NCBI GenBank assembly: GCA_050247515.1
Contig: JBFWUB010000014.1
Location: 1-64,000 of the forward strand
Length of the DNA stretch: 64,000 nucleotides
Source: RAM1 sp050247515
Lineage (GTDB): Bacteria > Pseudomonadota > Gammaproteobacteria > Burkholderiales > Burkholderiaceae_C
Direction of reading: 5' to 3'
Under the pieces are notes generated by a model. It was not told the DNA's origin. It saw only the letters and a list, made by a program, of their open reading frames with translations, and searched no databases. The position numbers and the translations under genes are program-made. Below, piece by piece: positions 8,471 to 17,289 of this stretch (its first letter is position 1; each line of letters starts with the position of its first letter).

Positions 8471-9649
8471 TCAAAGGTTCGCCTGATTCTGGGCGCGCTT
8501 TGTGACAAGCACAAGCCACAGCATCGCGGCCGCCGTGAGCAGCACCACGGGCAGCGAACCCCAGTTCAGCAGCGTCCAGCCCCGGGTGGTGACCAGCACG
8601 CCGGATGCAAACGAGCTGAGCGCGAGCGTGGCAAATACGAAGAAATTCAGCGCGCCCTGGGCGCGGTCTTTTTCCTCGGGCGTGTAGGCCGACAGCGACA
8701 GCGTGGTGCTGCCGGTGAAGACGAAATTCCAGCCCACCCCCAGCAGCAGCAGCGCCACCAGAAACTGGTGCAGGTCCACGCCCGACAGCGCCACCGCGAT
8801 GCAGCCCAGGTACAGCGCAATGCCCACGCCCATGATGGTCAGTGCGCCAAAGCGTTTGATCAGGTGGCCGGTAAAAAAGCCCGGCGCAAACATGCCGATC
8901 ACATGCCATTCCAGCACCAGCGCCGCGTCGGAGAACGGCAGGCCGCACATCTGCATGGCAATCGGCGTGGCGGCCATCAGCAGGTTCATGATGCCAAAGC
9001 TTAAAGCGCCGGTGGCCGCGGCGACGATAAACACCGGCTGGCGCATGATCTGGCCCAGCGGGCGGCCCTGCGGCCCGGCCTTCCTGGGCGGCAGCGGCGG
9101 GAAGGTGATGAACGCCAGCGCCAGCATGCCCAGCAGCGCCACGCCGGCCAGCGCGATGTAGGCGCCGGCAAAAGGCACCTCGAACAGGTTGCGCGTGCGC
9201 GCCGCCAGGTTGGGCCCCAGCACCGCGCCCAGCAGGCCGCCGGCCATGACCAGCGACACGGCCTTCTCATGCGCGGTCTTGCCCGCCAGCTCGGCGGCGG
9301 CAAAGCGGTACAGGCCGGCGTTGGCGTTGTAGTAGCCGGCGATCACCGTGGCCGCGCACAGCAGCCAGAAGTTCTTGCTGAACGCGGCATAGGCGCACAG
9401 CAGCGCCGACAGGAAAGCCACCACCAGCCCCAGCTGGAAAGACGCCTTGCGCCCAAAGCGCGACTGCGTGCGCGCCACCACGCCGGTGGACAGCGCGCCG
9501 CCCACCACGTAACCCATGACCGGCAGGGTGGCCATCCACCCCAGCGGTGCCAGCGCCAGCCCGACCAGGCCGTTGATCGCGATGAAGGTGACGTTGTTGG
9601 TGAGGAAAAGGCCCTGGCACAGGGCCAGCAGGCCGAGGTTTCTGTTCAT
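8471..9649 (-). CDS. Major facilitator superfamily transporter
   Basis: 392-residue protein with about twelve hydrophobic segments and the MFS loop 2-3 pattern (GVVARTQSRFGRKASF). The frame is open further upstream, but that part is the antisense of rsmE; the ATG at 9649 (MNRNLGLLALCQGLF) fits the first transmembrane helix. Its start overlaps the rsmE stop by one base (TGATG), implying translational coupling. Residues such as NANAGLYRFAAAELA resemble a bacterial group of unassigned efflux permeases. Substrate unknown. Confidence 0.85.
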   Translation of the reverse strand: MNRNLGLLALCQGLFLTNNVTFIAINGLVGLALAPLGWMATLPVMGYVVGGALSTGVVARTQSRFGRKASFQLGLVVAFLSALLCAYAAFSKNFWLLCAATVIAGYYNANAGLYRFAAAELAGKTAHEKAVSLVMAGGLLGAVLGPNLAARTRNLFEVPFAGAYIALAGVALLGMLALAFITFPPLPPRKAGPQGRPLGQIMRQPVFIVAAATGALSFGIMNLLMAATPIAMQMCGLPFSDAALVLEWHVIGMFAPGFFTGHLIKRFGALTIMGVGIALYLGCIAVALSGVDLHQFLVALLLLGVGWNFVFTGSTTLSLSAYTPEEKDRAQGALNFFVFATLALSSFASGVLVTTRGWTLLNWGSLPVVLLTAAAMLWLVLVTKRAQNQANL

Positions 9650-10362
9650 CAGGCCAGTGTAAGTGCGGCCAGCACGGCCAGCGGCGCCGTCTCTGATCGC
9701 AATACACGAGGGCCCAGGTTCACGGGCACGAAGCCTGCGGCCAGCGCGGCCTGTTCCTCGGCGGGGCTCAGGCCGCCTTCGGGGCCGGACAGCAGGGTGA
9801 CGGGGCCATCGCCGGGGGCGGCCTGTGACAGTGGCTGGGCGCCCGGCTGCAGCGACAGCACCATGCGCACACCCTGAGCTTGCCCGGAAACAAGCCACTC
9901 ATGCAGCCCCAGTGCCTCATGCACCACCGGCACGCGGTTGCGTCCGCACTGCTCGCACGCCGCCACGGCAATGCCCTGCCAGTGGGCGCGTTTCTTCTCG
10001 GCGCGCTCGCCCTTGAGCTTGAGCACGCTGCGCTCGGCCACGATGGGCTGGATGCTGGCCACGCCCAGCTCGGTGGCTTTTTCCACCAGCCAGTCCATGC
10101 GCTCGTTGGCGGGCATGCCCACCAGCAGGTGCACGGCGCGGGGTGCTTCGCGCTCGATGGCGTGGTGGGTGCCAACCAGCACGCGCACATGGCTGCGGCC
10201 CATTTGCTGGACCGTGGCTTCGTATTCGCCGCCTTCGCCGTTGAACAGCGTCACCACCGCGCCCGGCTGCAGCCGCAGCACCTGCACATGGCGTGCTGCG
10301 TTGGCGGGCAGCTCGAGGCTGTCGCCGGTGGCCAGCGGCAGGGGACAGTGAAACCGCGGCAT
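9649..10362 (-). CDS. rsmE: 16S rRNA (uracil-1498-N3)-methyltransferase
   Basis: 237-residue SPOUT-class methyltransferase. The N-terminal PUA-like domain starts MPRFHCPLPL and includes HVQVLRLQPGAVVTLFNGEG. The knotted C-terminal domain has LLSGPEGGLSPAEE and LGPRVLRSETAPLAVLAAL, which form the S-adenosylmethionine pocket and are diagnostic for RsmE. It methylates U1498 at the decoding centre of 16S rRNA. It sits between amgK (15 bp upstream) and the MFS gene, in one leftward operon. Confidence 0.94.
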   Translation of the reverse strand: MPRFHCPLPLATGDSLELPANAARHVQVLRLQPGAVVTLFNGEGGEYEATVQQMGRSHVRVLVGTHHAIEREAPRAVHLLVGMPANERMDWLVEKATELGVASIQPIVAERSVLKLKGERAEKKRAHWQGIAVAACEQCGRNRVPVVHEALGLHEWLVSGQAQGVRMVLSLQPGAQPLSQAAPGDGPVTLLSGPEGGLSPAEEQAALAAGFVPVNLGPRVLRSETAPLAVLAALTLA

Positions 10363-10377
10363 GGTCTGGGGCCGGGC

Positions 10378-11466
10378 TCAGACCCGGCCAAAGGCATAGC
10401 CGGTGGCGGCCTGCGTGCCTTCGATCTCATCCACCAGCTTGAGCAGCGGGCCCAATGGCCGGTAGCGGTGGGCGGTGGCGCGAATGTACTGCAGGAAGCG
10501 CGGCGTATCGGCCAGGTATTTGGGCTTGCCGTCGCGCAGCGTCAGGCGGGCAAAGATGCCTGCGACCTTCAGATGACGCTGCAGGCCCATCCATTCCACG
10601 CCGCGAAAGAACTCCCCAAAATCGTCGCCCACCGGCAGGCCGGCCTTGCGGGCCTTTTCCCAGTAGCGGACGGTCACGTCCAGCACAAAGTCCTCGTCCC
10701 AGCTCAAAAAGGCGTCGCGCATCAGGCTGGCGATGTCGTAGGTGATGGGGCCGTACACGGCGTCCTGGAAGTCCAGCACGCCCAAACGCTGCTCATTCGA
10801 ATCACCGGGCATCATCAAATTGCGCGGCATGAAGTCGCGGTGCACATACACCTGCGGCTGCGCCAGGTTGTTGGCCACGATCAGGCGGAACGCCTGGTCC
10901 AGCACCTCGCGCTGCTTGCCTTGCAGCACCACGCCGCGGTGCTTTTCCAGGTACCAGTTGGGGAACAGCGCCAGCTCGCGCGACAGCAGCGCGTCGTCAT
11001 AGGGCGGCAGCACGCCGGGTCGGGAAGCCAGTTGCCAGGCCACCAGCGCATCAATGGCTCGCTGGTACAGCGGCAGGTTGGCGCCGGGGTTGGCGGCGTC
11101 CACCACCTCGATCATGGTCTGGTGGCCCAGGTCGTCCAGCAGCATGAAGCCCTGCGCCTCATCCCAGGCCAGCACGCGCGGCACGTGCAGGCCCGCGTCG
11201 GCCATCAGCCGGGCGACCTTGACGAAGGGACGGCAGTCTTCCTTGTCGGGCGGGGCGTCCATGATGATGCGGCTGCCTGTGCCCGCGTCGATGCGCAGGT
11301 AGCGCCTGAAACTTGCGTCGGCCGATGCCGGGCGCAAGGTGGCGGGCTGCAACTGGTGCGCCCCGGCAATGCTGTCCAGCCAGCGCTGGAAGGCCGCCTC
11401 GCGCGCCGGGTCAGGCCAGGGAACAACAGGGGGGGAAGACAGGGCGGGAGTGGCGGGGGGGCTCAT
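10378..11466 (-). CDS. amgK: Sugar kinase AmgK (MurNAc/GlcNAc anomeric kinase)
   Basis: 362-residue aminoglycoside-phosphotransferase-fold kinase. The catalytic loop YVHRDFMPRNLM and the metal-binding LGVLDFQDAVYGPITYDIASL are those of the AmgK group, which phosphorylates MurNAc and GlcNAc at C1 in cell-wall recycling and so feeds UDP-MurNAc synthesis past the fosfomycin target. In Pseudomonas amgK sits with murU and next to lptD; here the lptD neighbour is kept (divergent, 18 bp away) but the murU-like gene lies 23 kb away at 34587. The start is uncertain because there is almost no room for a promoter; a start a few codons inside cannot be excluded. Confidence 0.88.
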   Translation of the reverse strand: MSPPATPALSSPPVVPWPDPAREAAFQRWLDSIAGAHQLQPATLRPASADASFRRYLRIDAGTGSRIIMDAPPDKEDCRPFVKVARLMADAGLHVPRVLAWDEAQGFMLLDDLGHQTMIEVVDAANPGANLPLYQRAIDALVAWQLASRPGVLPPYDDALLSRELALFPNWYLEKHRGVVLQGKQREVLDQAFRLIVANNLAQPQVYVHRDFMPRNLMMPGDSNEQRLGVLDFQDAVYGPITYDIASLMRDAFLSWDEDFVLDVTVRYWEKARKAGLPVGDDFGEFFRGVEWMGLQRHLKVAGIFARLTLRDGKPKYLADTPRFLQYIRATAHRYRPLGPLLKLVDEIEGTQAATGYAFGRV

Positions 11467-11477
11467 GGATAATCCAT
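11465..11477. promoter_or_regulatory. Palindrome over the amgK start in the 18-bp amgK/lptD gap
   Basis: ATGGAT-A-ATCCAT is a 6-bp-arm inverted repeat that includes the amgK start codon. Each strand of its centre reads like a -10 element (GATAAT rightward at 11468-11473, GATTAT leftward). A rightward start from it would fall about 4 bases before the lptD ATG, giving an almost leaderless message. This is pattern reading only; no -35 partner is obvious. Confidence 0.3.
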
Positions 11478-11484
11478 TCTACAA

Positions 11485-13821
11485 ATGCAGTCCCGCCGCC
11501 CGTCTGGTACCCGCCCCCGTTCCCGCTTTGCCCTGACGCCTGTGGCGCTGGTGGCCTGCGCCCTGCTGCACCCGCTGATGGCGCGCGCGCAGACCTTGCC
11601 CGGCGAACCCGCGCTGCTGCTCAAGCCCAGCCCCATGCTGCGCGAGGACATCCCCGCCCCGGTGCGTGAAGGCTTGCCCACCTATGTGTCGGGTGACCGG
11701 CTGTCCGGGCGCACAGACCTGGAAACCGTGATCGACGGCGATGCCGAGCTGCGCCGTGGCGACATGGTGATCCGCGCTGACCGGCTGGAGTATTACCAGC
11801 CCGACGACCTGGCCAAGGCCCGCGGCAATGTGCGCATCAACCGCGCGGGCAACACGTTCGAGGGGCCGCTGCTGGAACTCAAGGTCGATGCGTTTGAAGG
11901 CTTTTTCAACGAGCCGCGCTACCGTTTCCTGAAAAACGACGCCTATGGCGAGGCCGAGCGCATTGATTTCCTGGACGACAAGCGCGCGATCATCCGCAAC
12001 GCCACCTACACCACCTGCCAGCGCCAGCCGGGCCCCAGCTGGCTGCCTGACTGGGTGCTCAAGGCCGCCAGCATCCGCATCGACAACGAAGAAGAGGTGG
12101 GTCAGGCCGAAGGCGCGTCGCTGCAGTTCATGGGCGTGCCGGTGCTGCCCATCCCGTCCATCAGCTTTCCGCTGTCGGACAAGCGCAAGTCGGGCTTTTT
12201 GCCGCCCACCATCGGCCTGGACAACCTCAACGGCGTGGAGCTGACCGTGCCGTACTACTGGAACATCGCGCCCAACCGCGACGCGACGTTCTTCCCCGCG
12301 GTCATGACCAAGCGCGGCATCGATCTGGGTGGCGAATTCCGCTACCTGGAGCGCGACTACAACGGCAAGCTGCGCGCCAACTACATGCCCGGCGACCGTC
12401 TGCGCGATCGTGACCGATGGGGCTATGCCATCACGCACGACGGCATCATCCACAACGGCGTGACCAGCCCGCTGGGGCTGAACCTGAACCTCAACCGCGT
12501 GAGCGACGACAACTACTGGCGCGACTTCTCGCGCGGCGGCAGCTCGCTCACGCAGCGCCTGCTGGCCAACGACGCGCAGCTGCACTGGGGGCAGGGCAAT
12601 TTCTCCATCACCGCGCGGTCGCTCACCTGGCAGACGCTGCAGGACGTGGGCTCGCCCATCGTGCCGCCGTACGATCGCGCGCCGCAGATCATCGGCCGCT
12701 ATTCACGCACCGACCTGCCCGGCGGCGTGGATGCCTCGGTCGAGACCGACTACACGCAGTTCAGGTCGGTGCGCGCGCTCACGCTGCAACCCAATGCCAA
12801 GCGCAGCTACGCGTTGGCCCAGTTCAGTCGTCCCTGGCTGGCGCCAGGCTGGTTCGTCACGCCCAAGGTCCAGCTGCACAGCACCAGCTACCAGTTTGAC
12901 GGCACGCTGGCCAACGGCCGCGACACGGCCAGCCGCACGCTGCCCACCTTCAGCCTGGACAGCGGCCTGGTGTTCGAGCGTGATGCCAGCTACTTTGGCC
13001 GAAGCTTCCGCCAGACACTGGAGCCGCGCGCTTTCTATGTGTACACGCCCTACCGCGACCAGAGCCTGCTGCCCAACTACGACTCGGCGTCCAACGACTT
13101 CAACTTCGCGACCATCTACACCGAGAACGCGTTTGGCGGGCATGACCGCATCTCCGACAACAACCTGCTGACGCTGGGCGCCACGACGCGTCTGCTGGAC
13201 CCACAGACTGGTGCCGAAGCCGCCCGCTTCGGCATTGCCCAGCGGCTGCGGTTCAAGGACCAGCTGGTCACGCTGCCTGGCGCCGCGCCCGTGAGCGAAC
13301 GCCTGAGTGACGTGATGCTGGGCGCGTCGATCAACTGGGATCCGAAATGGAGCTTTGACTCCACCGTGCAGTACAACCCCAAGACACGCCGCTCCATCCG
13401 ATCCACCATCGGCGGGCGTTACAGCCCCGGCAACTACCGCGTGGTCAGCGCCGCCTACCGGCTGCAGCGGGGCCTGAGCGAGCAGATCGACCTGGGCTGG
13501 CAGTGGCCCATCGGCAACCTGGGTGGCGAGGGCCGCTGGTACAGCGTGGGCCGGCTGAACTTCAGCCTGCAGGACCGTCGGCTGGTGGATTCGGTGATTG
13601 GTTTCGAATATGACGGGGGCTGCTGGCTGGGCCGCGTGGTGGTGGAGCGGCTGCAAAGCAGCACTTCGTCGTCGAACAAGCGCATCCTGTTCCAGCTGGA
13701 GTTCATCGGCTTTACCCGGCTGGGCTCCAATGCCCTGCAGACGTTGAAGGACAATATCCCGCGCTACCAGTACCTGCGCGAGCAGGTGACGGTGCCCAGC
13801 CGCTTCAGCAACTACGAATAG
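11485..13821 (+). CDS. lptD: LPS-assembly outer-membrane protein LptD
   Basis: 778 residues, the usual length of LptD (OstA/Imp), the outer-membrane beta-barrel that with LptE inserts lipopolysaccharide into the outer leaflet. A signal peptide ends near ARAQ (about residue 36). Next comes the LptA-like beta-jellyroll (about 60-180, VIDGDAELRRGDMVIRADR), then the barrel. Cys178 and Cys713 are positioned for the inter-domain disulfide known from E. coli LptD; the doubled cysteines of E. coli are single here. The protein ends in an aromatic-rich beta strand. surA follows 8 bp downstream. Confidence 0.95.
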   Translation: MQSRRPSGTRPRSRFALTPVALVACALLHPLMARAQTLPGEPALLLKPSPMLREDIPAPVREGLPTYVSGDRLSGRTDLETVIDGDAELRRGDMVIRADRLEYYQPDDLAKARGNVRINRAGNTFEGPLLELKVDAFEGFFNEPRYRFLKNDAYGEAERIDFLDDKRAIIRNATYTTCQRQPGPSWLPDWVLKAASIRIDNEEEVGQAEGASLQFMGVPVLPIPSISFPLSDKRKSGFLPPTIGLDNLNGVELTVPYYWNIAPNRDATFFPAVMTKRGIDLGGEFRYLERDYNGKLRANYMPGDRLRDRDRWGYAITHDGIIHNGVTSPLGLNLNLNRVSDDNYWRDFSRGGSSLTQRLLANDAQLHWGQGNFSITARSLTWQTLQDVGSPIVPPYDRAPQIIGRYSRTDLPGGVDASVETDYTQFRSVRALTLQPNAKRSYALAQFSRPWLAPGWFVTPKVQLHSTSYQFDGTLANGRDTASRTLPTFSLDSGLVFERDASYFGRSFRQTLEPRAFYVYTPYRDQSLLPNYDSASNDFNFATIYTENAFGGHDRISDNNLLTLGATTRLLDPQTGAEAARFGIAQRLRFKDQLVTLPGAAPVSERLSDVMLGASINWDPKWSFDSTVQYNPKTRRSIRSTIGGRYSPGNYRVVSAAYRLQRGLSEQIDLGWQWPIGNLGGEGRWYSVGRLNFSLQDRRLVDSVIGFEYDGGCWLGRVVVERLQSSTSSSNKRILFQLEFIGFTRLGSNALQTLKDNIPRYQYLREQVTVPSRFSNYE

Positions 13822-13829
13822 ACAAGACC

Positions 13830-15215
13830 ATGCAACACCGCGTTCCCGTACTGACGCTGGTTTCCAGGGCTGTCTTCCTCGCGGCCGCCCTGGCGCCGTT
13901 GGCCAGCCAGGCGCAGGGCCTGCGGGTGACGCCGCAGATCGGGGCCAGTCGTCCGGCGCAGCCGCTCGCGCCGTCCGGCCCCCGGCAAGCTGACTACATC
14001 GTGGCGGTGGTCAATTCCGAGCCCATCACCAACAACGAGGTGCGCTCGCGCATGGTGCGCATCGAGCAGCAGCTGGCCCAGCAAGGCGGCGCCCTGCCCC
14101 CGCGCGCGCAGCTGGCGCGCCAGGTGCTGGAGCGGCTGATCAGCGAAAGGGCGCAACTGCAGCTCGCGCGCGATACCGGCATCAGGGTGGACGAGGCGAC
14201 GGTGGACCAGGCCGAGCAGAACGTGGCCCGGCAAAACCAGATCGATGTGCCCGAGCTGCGCCGCCGGCTGGCGGCTGACGGCATACCGCTGGCGCAGTTC
14301 CGCGAGGAGTTGCGCAGCCAGTTGCTGCTGACGCGCGTGCGCGACCGCGAGGTTGAGCCGCGGGTGAAAGTCACAGATCTGGAGGTAGACCAGTTCATCC
14401 AGGAACAGCAGGGCAACAACGATCTGTCCAGCATGGAACTCAACCTGGGGCAGGTGCTGGTCGCGGTGCCCGAGAATGCCAACGCGGCCCAGGTCGCGGC
14501 GCTGCAGGCCAAGGCCGAGCGCGCGCTCGCGCGCCTGCGCGCGGGCGAGGACTTTGCCCGGGTGGCGCGTGAAATGTCCGACGCGCCGGGCGTCGCCAAC
14601 TCCGGGGGCCAGATGGGCCTGCGGCCGGTGGACCGCTATCCCCAGCTGTTCGTCAACGCGGTTCAGGCCTTGCCTGACGGCGGCATCAGTGGCGTGCTGC
14701 GTTCGGGCGCGGGCTTTCACGTGCTCAAGGTGATTGAAAAGCGCCAGGCCGGCATGCCGGGCATCAATGTCACCCAGAGCCGTGCGCGTCACATCCTGCT
14801 GCGTCCCACGGCACAGCTGAGCGAATCGGCCGCGCGCGAGCGGCTGGCCGATTTCCGCAAGCGCGTACTGGCCGGCACCGCCGACTTTGCCCAGCTCGCC
14901 CGCGAAAATTCGCAGGACGCCAGCGCCCGCAACGGTGGCGATCTGGGCTGGGCCAATCCCGGCCTGTTCGTCCCTGAATTCGAGGACGTGCTGAACGATC
15001 TGCAGCCCGGTGAAGTGTCACAGCCGCTGGTGTCGCGCTTTGGCGTGCACCTGATCCAGCTGCTGGAGCGCCGCCAGGCCACGCTGAGCCAGCGTGAGCA
15101 ACGCGAGATCGCGCGCAACCTGGTGCGCGAGAAAAAGCTGGAAGAGGCGTACACCACCTGGGTGCAGGAGGTTCGCGGCCGCGCCTACGTCGAATACCGC
15201 GACCCTCCACAATAG
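13830..15215 (+). CDS. surA: Periplasmic chaperone / peptidyl-prolyl isomerase SurA
   Basis: 461-residue periplasmic protein with a signal peptide (cleavage near SQAQG). The N-terminal chaperone domain contains IVAVVNSEPITNNEVRSR, and two parvulin (PpiC) domains follow at about 200-310 and 315-415; each has the GGDLGW / GGQMGL and HVLKV / HLIQLLE strands. SurA escorts outer-membrane proteins, LptD being a main client, so the tight lptD-surA linkage is functionally sensible. rsmA follows after 15 bp. Confidence 0.95.
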   Translation: MQHRVPVLTLVSRAVFLAAALAPLASQAQGLRVTPQIGASRPAQPLAPSGPRQADYIVAVVNSEPITNNEVRSRMVRIEQQLAQQGGALPPRAQLARQVLERLISERAQLQLARDTGIRVDEATVDQAEQNVARQNQIDVPELRRRLAADGIPLAQFREELRSQLLLTRVRDREVEPRVKVTDLEVDQFIQEQQGNNDLSSMELNLGQVLVAVPENANAAQVAALQAKAERALARLRAGEDFARVAREMSDAPGVANSGGQMGLRPVDRYPQLFVNAVQALPDGGISGVLRSGAGFHVLKVIEKRQAGMPGINVTQSRARHILLRPTAQLSESAARERLADFRKRVLAGTADFAQLARENSQDASARNGGDLGWANPGLFVPEFEDVLNDLQPGEVSQPLVSRFGVHLIQLLERRQATLSQREQREIARNLVREKKLEEAYTTWVQEVRGRAYVEYRDPPQ

Positions 15216-15230
15216 AAAACAGGCTGCCCG

Positions 15231-15995
15231 ATGAAACACATCGCCCGCAAACGTTTCGGGCAGCACTTCCTGTCGGACGCGGGCATCATCGACGCGATCA
15301 TGCGCGAAATTGCGCCACAGCCGGGCCAGCCCATGGTGGAGATCGGCCCTGGCCTGGCGGCGCTGACGCAGCCGCTGGTGGAGCGCCTGGGCAGGCTGAC
15401 CGTCATTGAGCTGGATCGCGACCTGGCCGCGCGTCTGCGAAGTCACGGCCAGTTGGATGTGATCGAGTCCGATGTGCTCAAGGTGGACTTTGCGCAGGTG
15501 GCGGCGTCGCTTGGGACACCGAAGATTCGGGTCGTCGGCAATTTGCCGTACAACATCTCAACCCCCATCCTGTTTCACCTGCTGGACTGCGTGGGCGTGA
15601 TCCAGGACCAGCACTTCATGCTGCAAAAGGAAGTGATCGACCGCATGGTCGCCACGCCCGCCACCAGCGACTACAGCCGCCTGAGCGTGATGCTGCAGTG
15701 GCGCTACGCCATGGACAACGTGCTGTTCGTGCCCCCCGAATCGTTCGACCCGCCGCCGCGGGTGGACAGCGCCGTGGTGCGCATGGTGCCGCTGGCCCAG
15801 CCACCGACGGTGGACGTGCGCCTGCTCAGCGAGCTGGTGCAGGTGGCCTTCAGCCAGCGGCGCAAGCTGCTGCGCCATTCATTGGGCAAGTGGCTGGAGC
15901 AGCGCCAGTTTGGCGGCGTGTTTGACCTGCAGCGCCGCGCCGAAGAGGTGCCGGTGCACGAATACATCGCGCTCACGCAGGCTGTGGCGCAATAA
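15231..15995 (+). CDS. rsmA: 16S rRNA dimethyladenosine transferase RsmA (KsgA)
   Basis: 254-residue Rossmann-fold methyltransferase that dimethylates A1518 and A1519 of 16S rRNA. Motifs: KRFGQHFLSD at the N-terminus, VEIGPGLAALT (SAM motif I), VIELDRDLA, and VVGNLPYNIST (motif IV, NLPY). FSQRRKLLRHSL marks the C-terminal helical domain. In many proteobacteria pdxA lies between surA and rsmA; it is absent here. The message ends at the terminator directly after the stop. Confidence 0.96.
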   Translation: MKHIARKRFGQHFLSDAGIIDAIMREIAPQPGQPMVEIGPGLAALTQPLVERLGRLTVIELDRDLAARLRSHGQLDVIESDVLKVDFAQVAASLGTPKIRVVGNLPYNISTPILFHLLDCVGVIQDQHFMLQKEVIDRMVATPATSDYSRLSVMLQWRYAMDNVLFVPPESFDPPPRVDSAVVRMVPLAQPPTVDVRLLSELVQVAFSQRRKLLRHSLGKWLEQRQFGGVFDLQRRAEEVPVHEYIALTQAVAQ

Positions 15996-16024
15996 AAAAA
16001 GCCCGTCAGCGACGGGCTTTTTTT
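15994..16024 (+). terminator. Rho-independent terminator after rsmA
   Basis: A perfect 7-bp stem GCCCGTC/GACGGGC with a 3-base loop (AGC), preceded by seven A and followed by seven T. Because of the A-run it can work in both directions, and would also stop transcription arriving leftward from the barstar side. Confidence 0.95.
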
Positions 16025-16038
16025 GTGGGTACACGGGG

Positions 16039-16266
16039 TCAAGCTGCTGCCAGCCAGTACCCTGCGTTGAAGGGGCTGCTCATGCGCAGCGCCAGGGGCG
16101 ACACGTCCACCAGTTTGTCGGTGGGCATCTTCTCGCCGGATTCGGTGGTCAGGTCAATGCCGGTGGGCGCCGCCGTGGCGGTCAGGCCTTCGGCCTTGGG
16201 AGCCTCGTTCGCCCGTTCTGCTTGGCTGTTTTGTGCAGAACGGGCTACAGAAAAGAATAGAAACAC
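16039..16266 (-). CDS. Small open frame of unknown status
   Basis: A 75-codon frame overlapping the last bases of the barstar gene. Its C-terminal half (for example KLVDVSPLALRMSSPF) reads like real protein, but the N-terminal part runs through an 11-bp inverted repeat right after the barstar stop. It may be the degraded tail of a gene replaced by the RNase/barstar pair, or chance. No family recognised. Confidence 0.25.
   Translation of the reverse strand: MFLFFSVARSAQNSQAERANEAPKAEGLTATAAPTGIDLTTESGEKMPTDKLVDVSPLALRMSSPFNAGYWLAAA
16211..16245 (-). terminator. Hairpin directly after the barstar stop codon
   Basis: GCCCGTTCTGC at 16211-16221 pairs perfectly with GCAGAACGGGC at 16235-16245, leaving a 13-base loop. 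It begins at the last base of the barstar stop codon. There is no T-run, so it may protect the message 3' end rather than terminate. Confidence 0.4.
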
Positions 16267-16688
16267 CGGAAGGGTATCTTCCGGTCCGCCCAGTAATCCG
16301 CGGCGTCGCGGAAGATGTCCAGCAGCTGCTCGCGCGCCTCTTTGTCGAACTTGGCGTTGGCAGGGATCTGCTCCAGCACCACAACAAAGCCGGGCTGCGG
16401 GCCCGATTTGTGCAACGGGTCGGTCATGCAGTCGTACAGCGCGTCAAAGTTCTTGCCGAAGTGCGCCGGGAAGGTGAACTGCTGGGCGATCATGTCCAGC
16501 ACGTCCTGCTTGCTCTGGGCGTTGGCCAGGTTGGCATACAGGAAGTGCTGGCCGAGCGACTGCGCGGCCTCATGCAGGTCCTGCACCCGGAAGGCGCGGA
16601 TCGACTGCACGATGTTGGTTCTCACGGTACGAAGTGGTGTGTCCATCTCCGCTTCTCTTTCCATAGTCAAAAACAAATCCCGCTTCAT
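16245..16688 (-). CDS. Barstar-family ribonuclease inhibitor
   Basis: 147 residues with the barstar fold signature: a central FPAHFGKNFDALYDCMTD segment and a C-terminal strand region FVVVLEQI. Barstars bind tightly to extracellular guanyl ribonucleases in the cytoplasm before export. A GGAG lies six bases before ATG 16688, inside the end of the RNase gene, so translation is probably coupled. The gene directly upstream on the same strand encodes a secreted RNase of the barnase/RNase Sa type, giving a toxin/immunity order RNase then inhibitor. Confidence 0.85.
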   Translation of the reverse strand: MKRDLFLTMEREAEMDTPLRTVRTNIVQSIRAFRVQDLHEAAQSLGQHFLYANLANAQSKQDVLDMIAQQFTFPAHFGKNFDALYDCMTDPLHKSGPQPGFVVVLEQIPANAKFDKEAREQLLDIFRDAADYWADRKIPFRCFYSFL

Positions 16689-16691
16689 CGG

Positions 16692-17096
16692 CTACTCCAC
16701 AATCCTGCGAAAGCTCGCGTAATGGTCGGCGGTATAAAAACACGCATGCGGCGCCCGCTGGGGCCCACCACACACAATGCGCCGGGCTCCCCGGTCGCGT
16801 GATCCTGGCGTCTTGACGGTGTATTCGCGGTAGTACCCGCGCTTTTCGGCCGGGAGCAGGCGCTCCCGGTTGCCGAACACCGTGCCATCCTTGTCATAAG
16901 GGAACGGTCCGCCCTGGCGGATCAGTTCATAAGTCTCCTGGCCTTGCCTGGGCAGCTCTGCCAGACGGACCGTGGCCGAACGGCTGTCTGCCAGCCCGTT
17001 TGCCGGGCCCTTGGCTTGCACCACCGTGGGGACGGTGAACATCGCCGCCAACAATAGGCTAGTAAGTGCAAACTTGACAGCAGCGACGCGCGCCAT
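16692..17096 (-). CDS. Secreted guanyl-specific ribonuclease (barnase/RNase Sa family)
   Basis: 134-residue precursor. Residues 1-28 are a signal peptide ending VVQA. The mature domain has the microbial RNase (N1/T1) core: FGNRERLLP, then YYREYTVKTPG with the catalytic Glu, RGARRIV with the catalytic Arg, and FYTADHYASFRRI with the catalytic His, all in family order. It should cleave single-stranded RNA after guanine in the periplasm or outside. The barstar gene begins 3 bp after its stop. Possible roles are nutrient scavenging or competition. Confidence 0.87.
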   Translation of the reverse strand: MARVAAVKFALTSLLLAAMFTVPTVVQAKGPANGLADSRSATVRLAELPRQGQETYELIRQGGPFPYDKDGTVFGNRERLLPAEKRGYYREYTVKTPGSRDRGARRIVCGGPQRAPHACFYTADHYASFRRIVE

Positions 17097-17202
17097 GGCG
17101 AAAGTTTTGGGGGACCTGTTGTTCTGTGAACGCCTTAGAGAACTCCGGGTAAACCCGGAAATTCAAGTGCGCTAGTGTGACTGATCCGCCCTGAAAACGC
17201 AA

Positions 17203-17229
17203 GCGGCTGCACAAATTTTGAGCAGCCGC
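17203..17229 (-). terminator. Hairpin between maeB and the RNase gene
   Basis: GCGGCTGC pairs with GCAGCCGC across an 11-base loop. Read leftward it is followed by a weak TTGCGTTTT tract, so it may end the maeB message. The remaining bases of 17097-17289 show nothing else recognisable. Confidence 0.45.
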
Positions 17230-17289
17230 CTGGGGGGATTTGAAGCTTGTAGCCCTGAAATTTGTGGGTACTAACTTTTGATTTACGCC

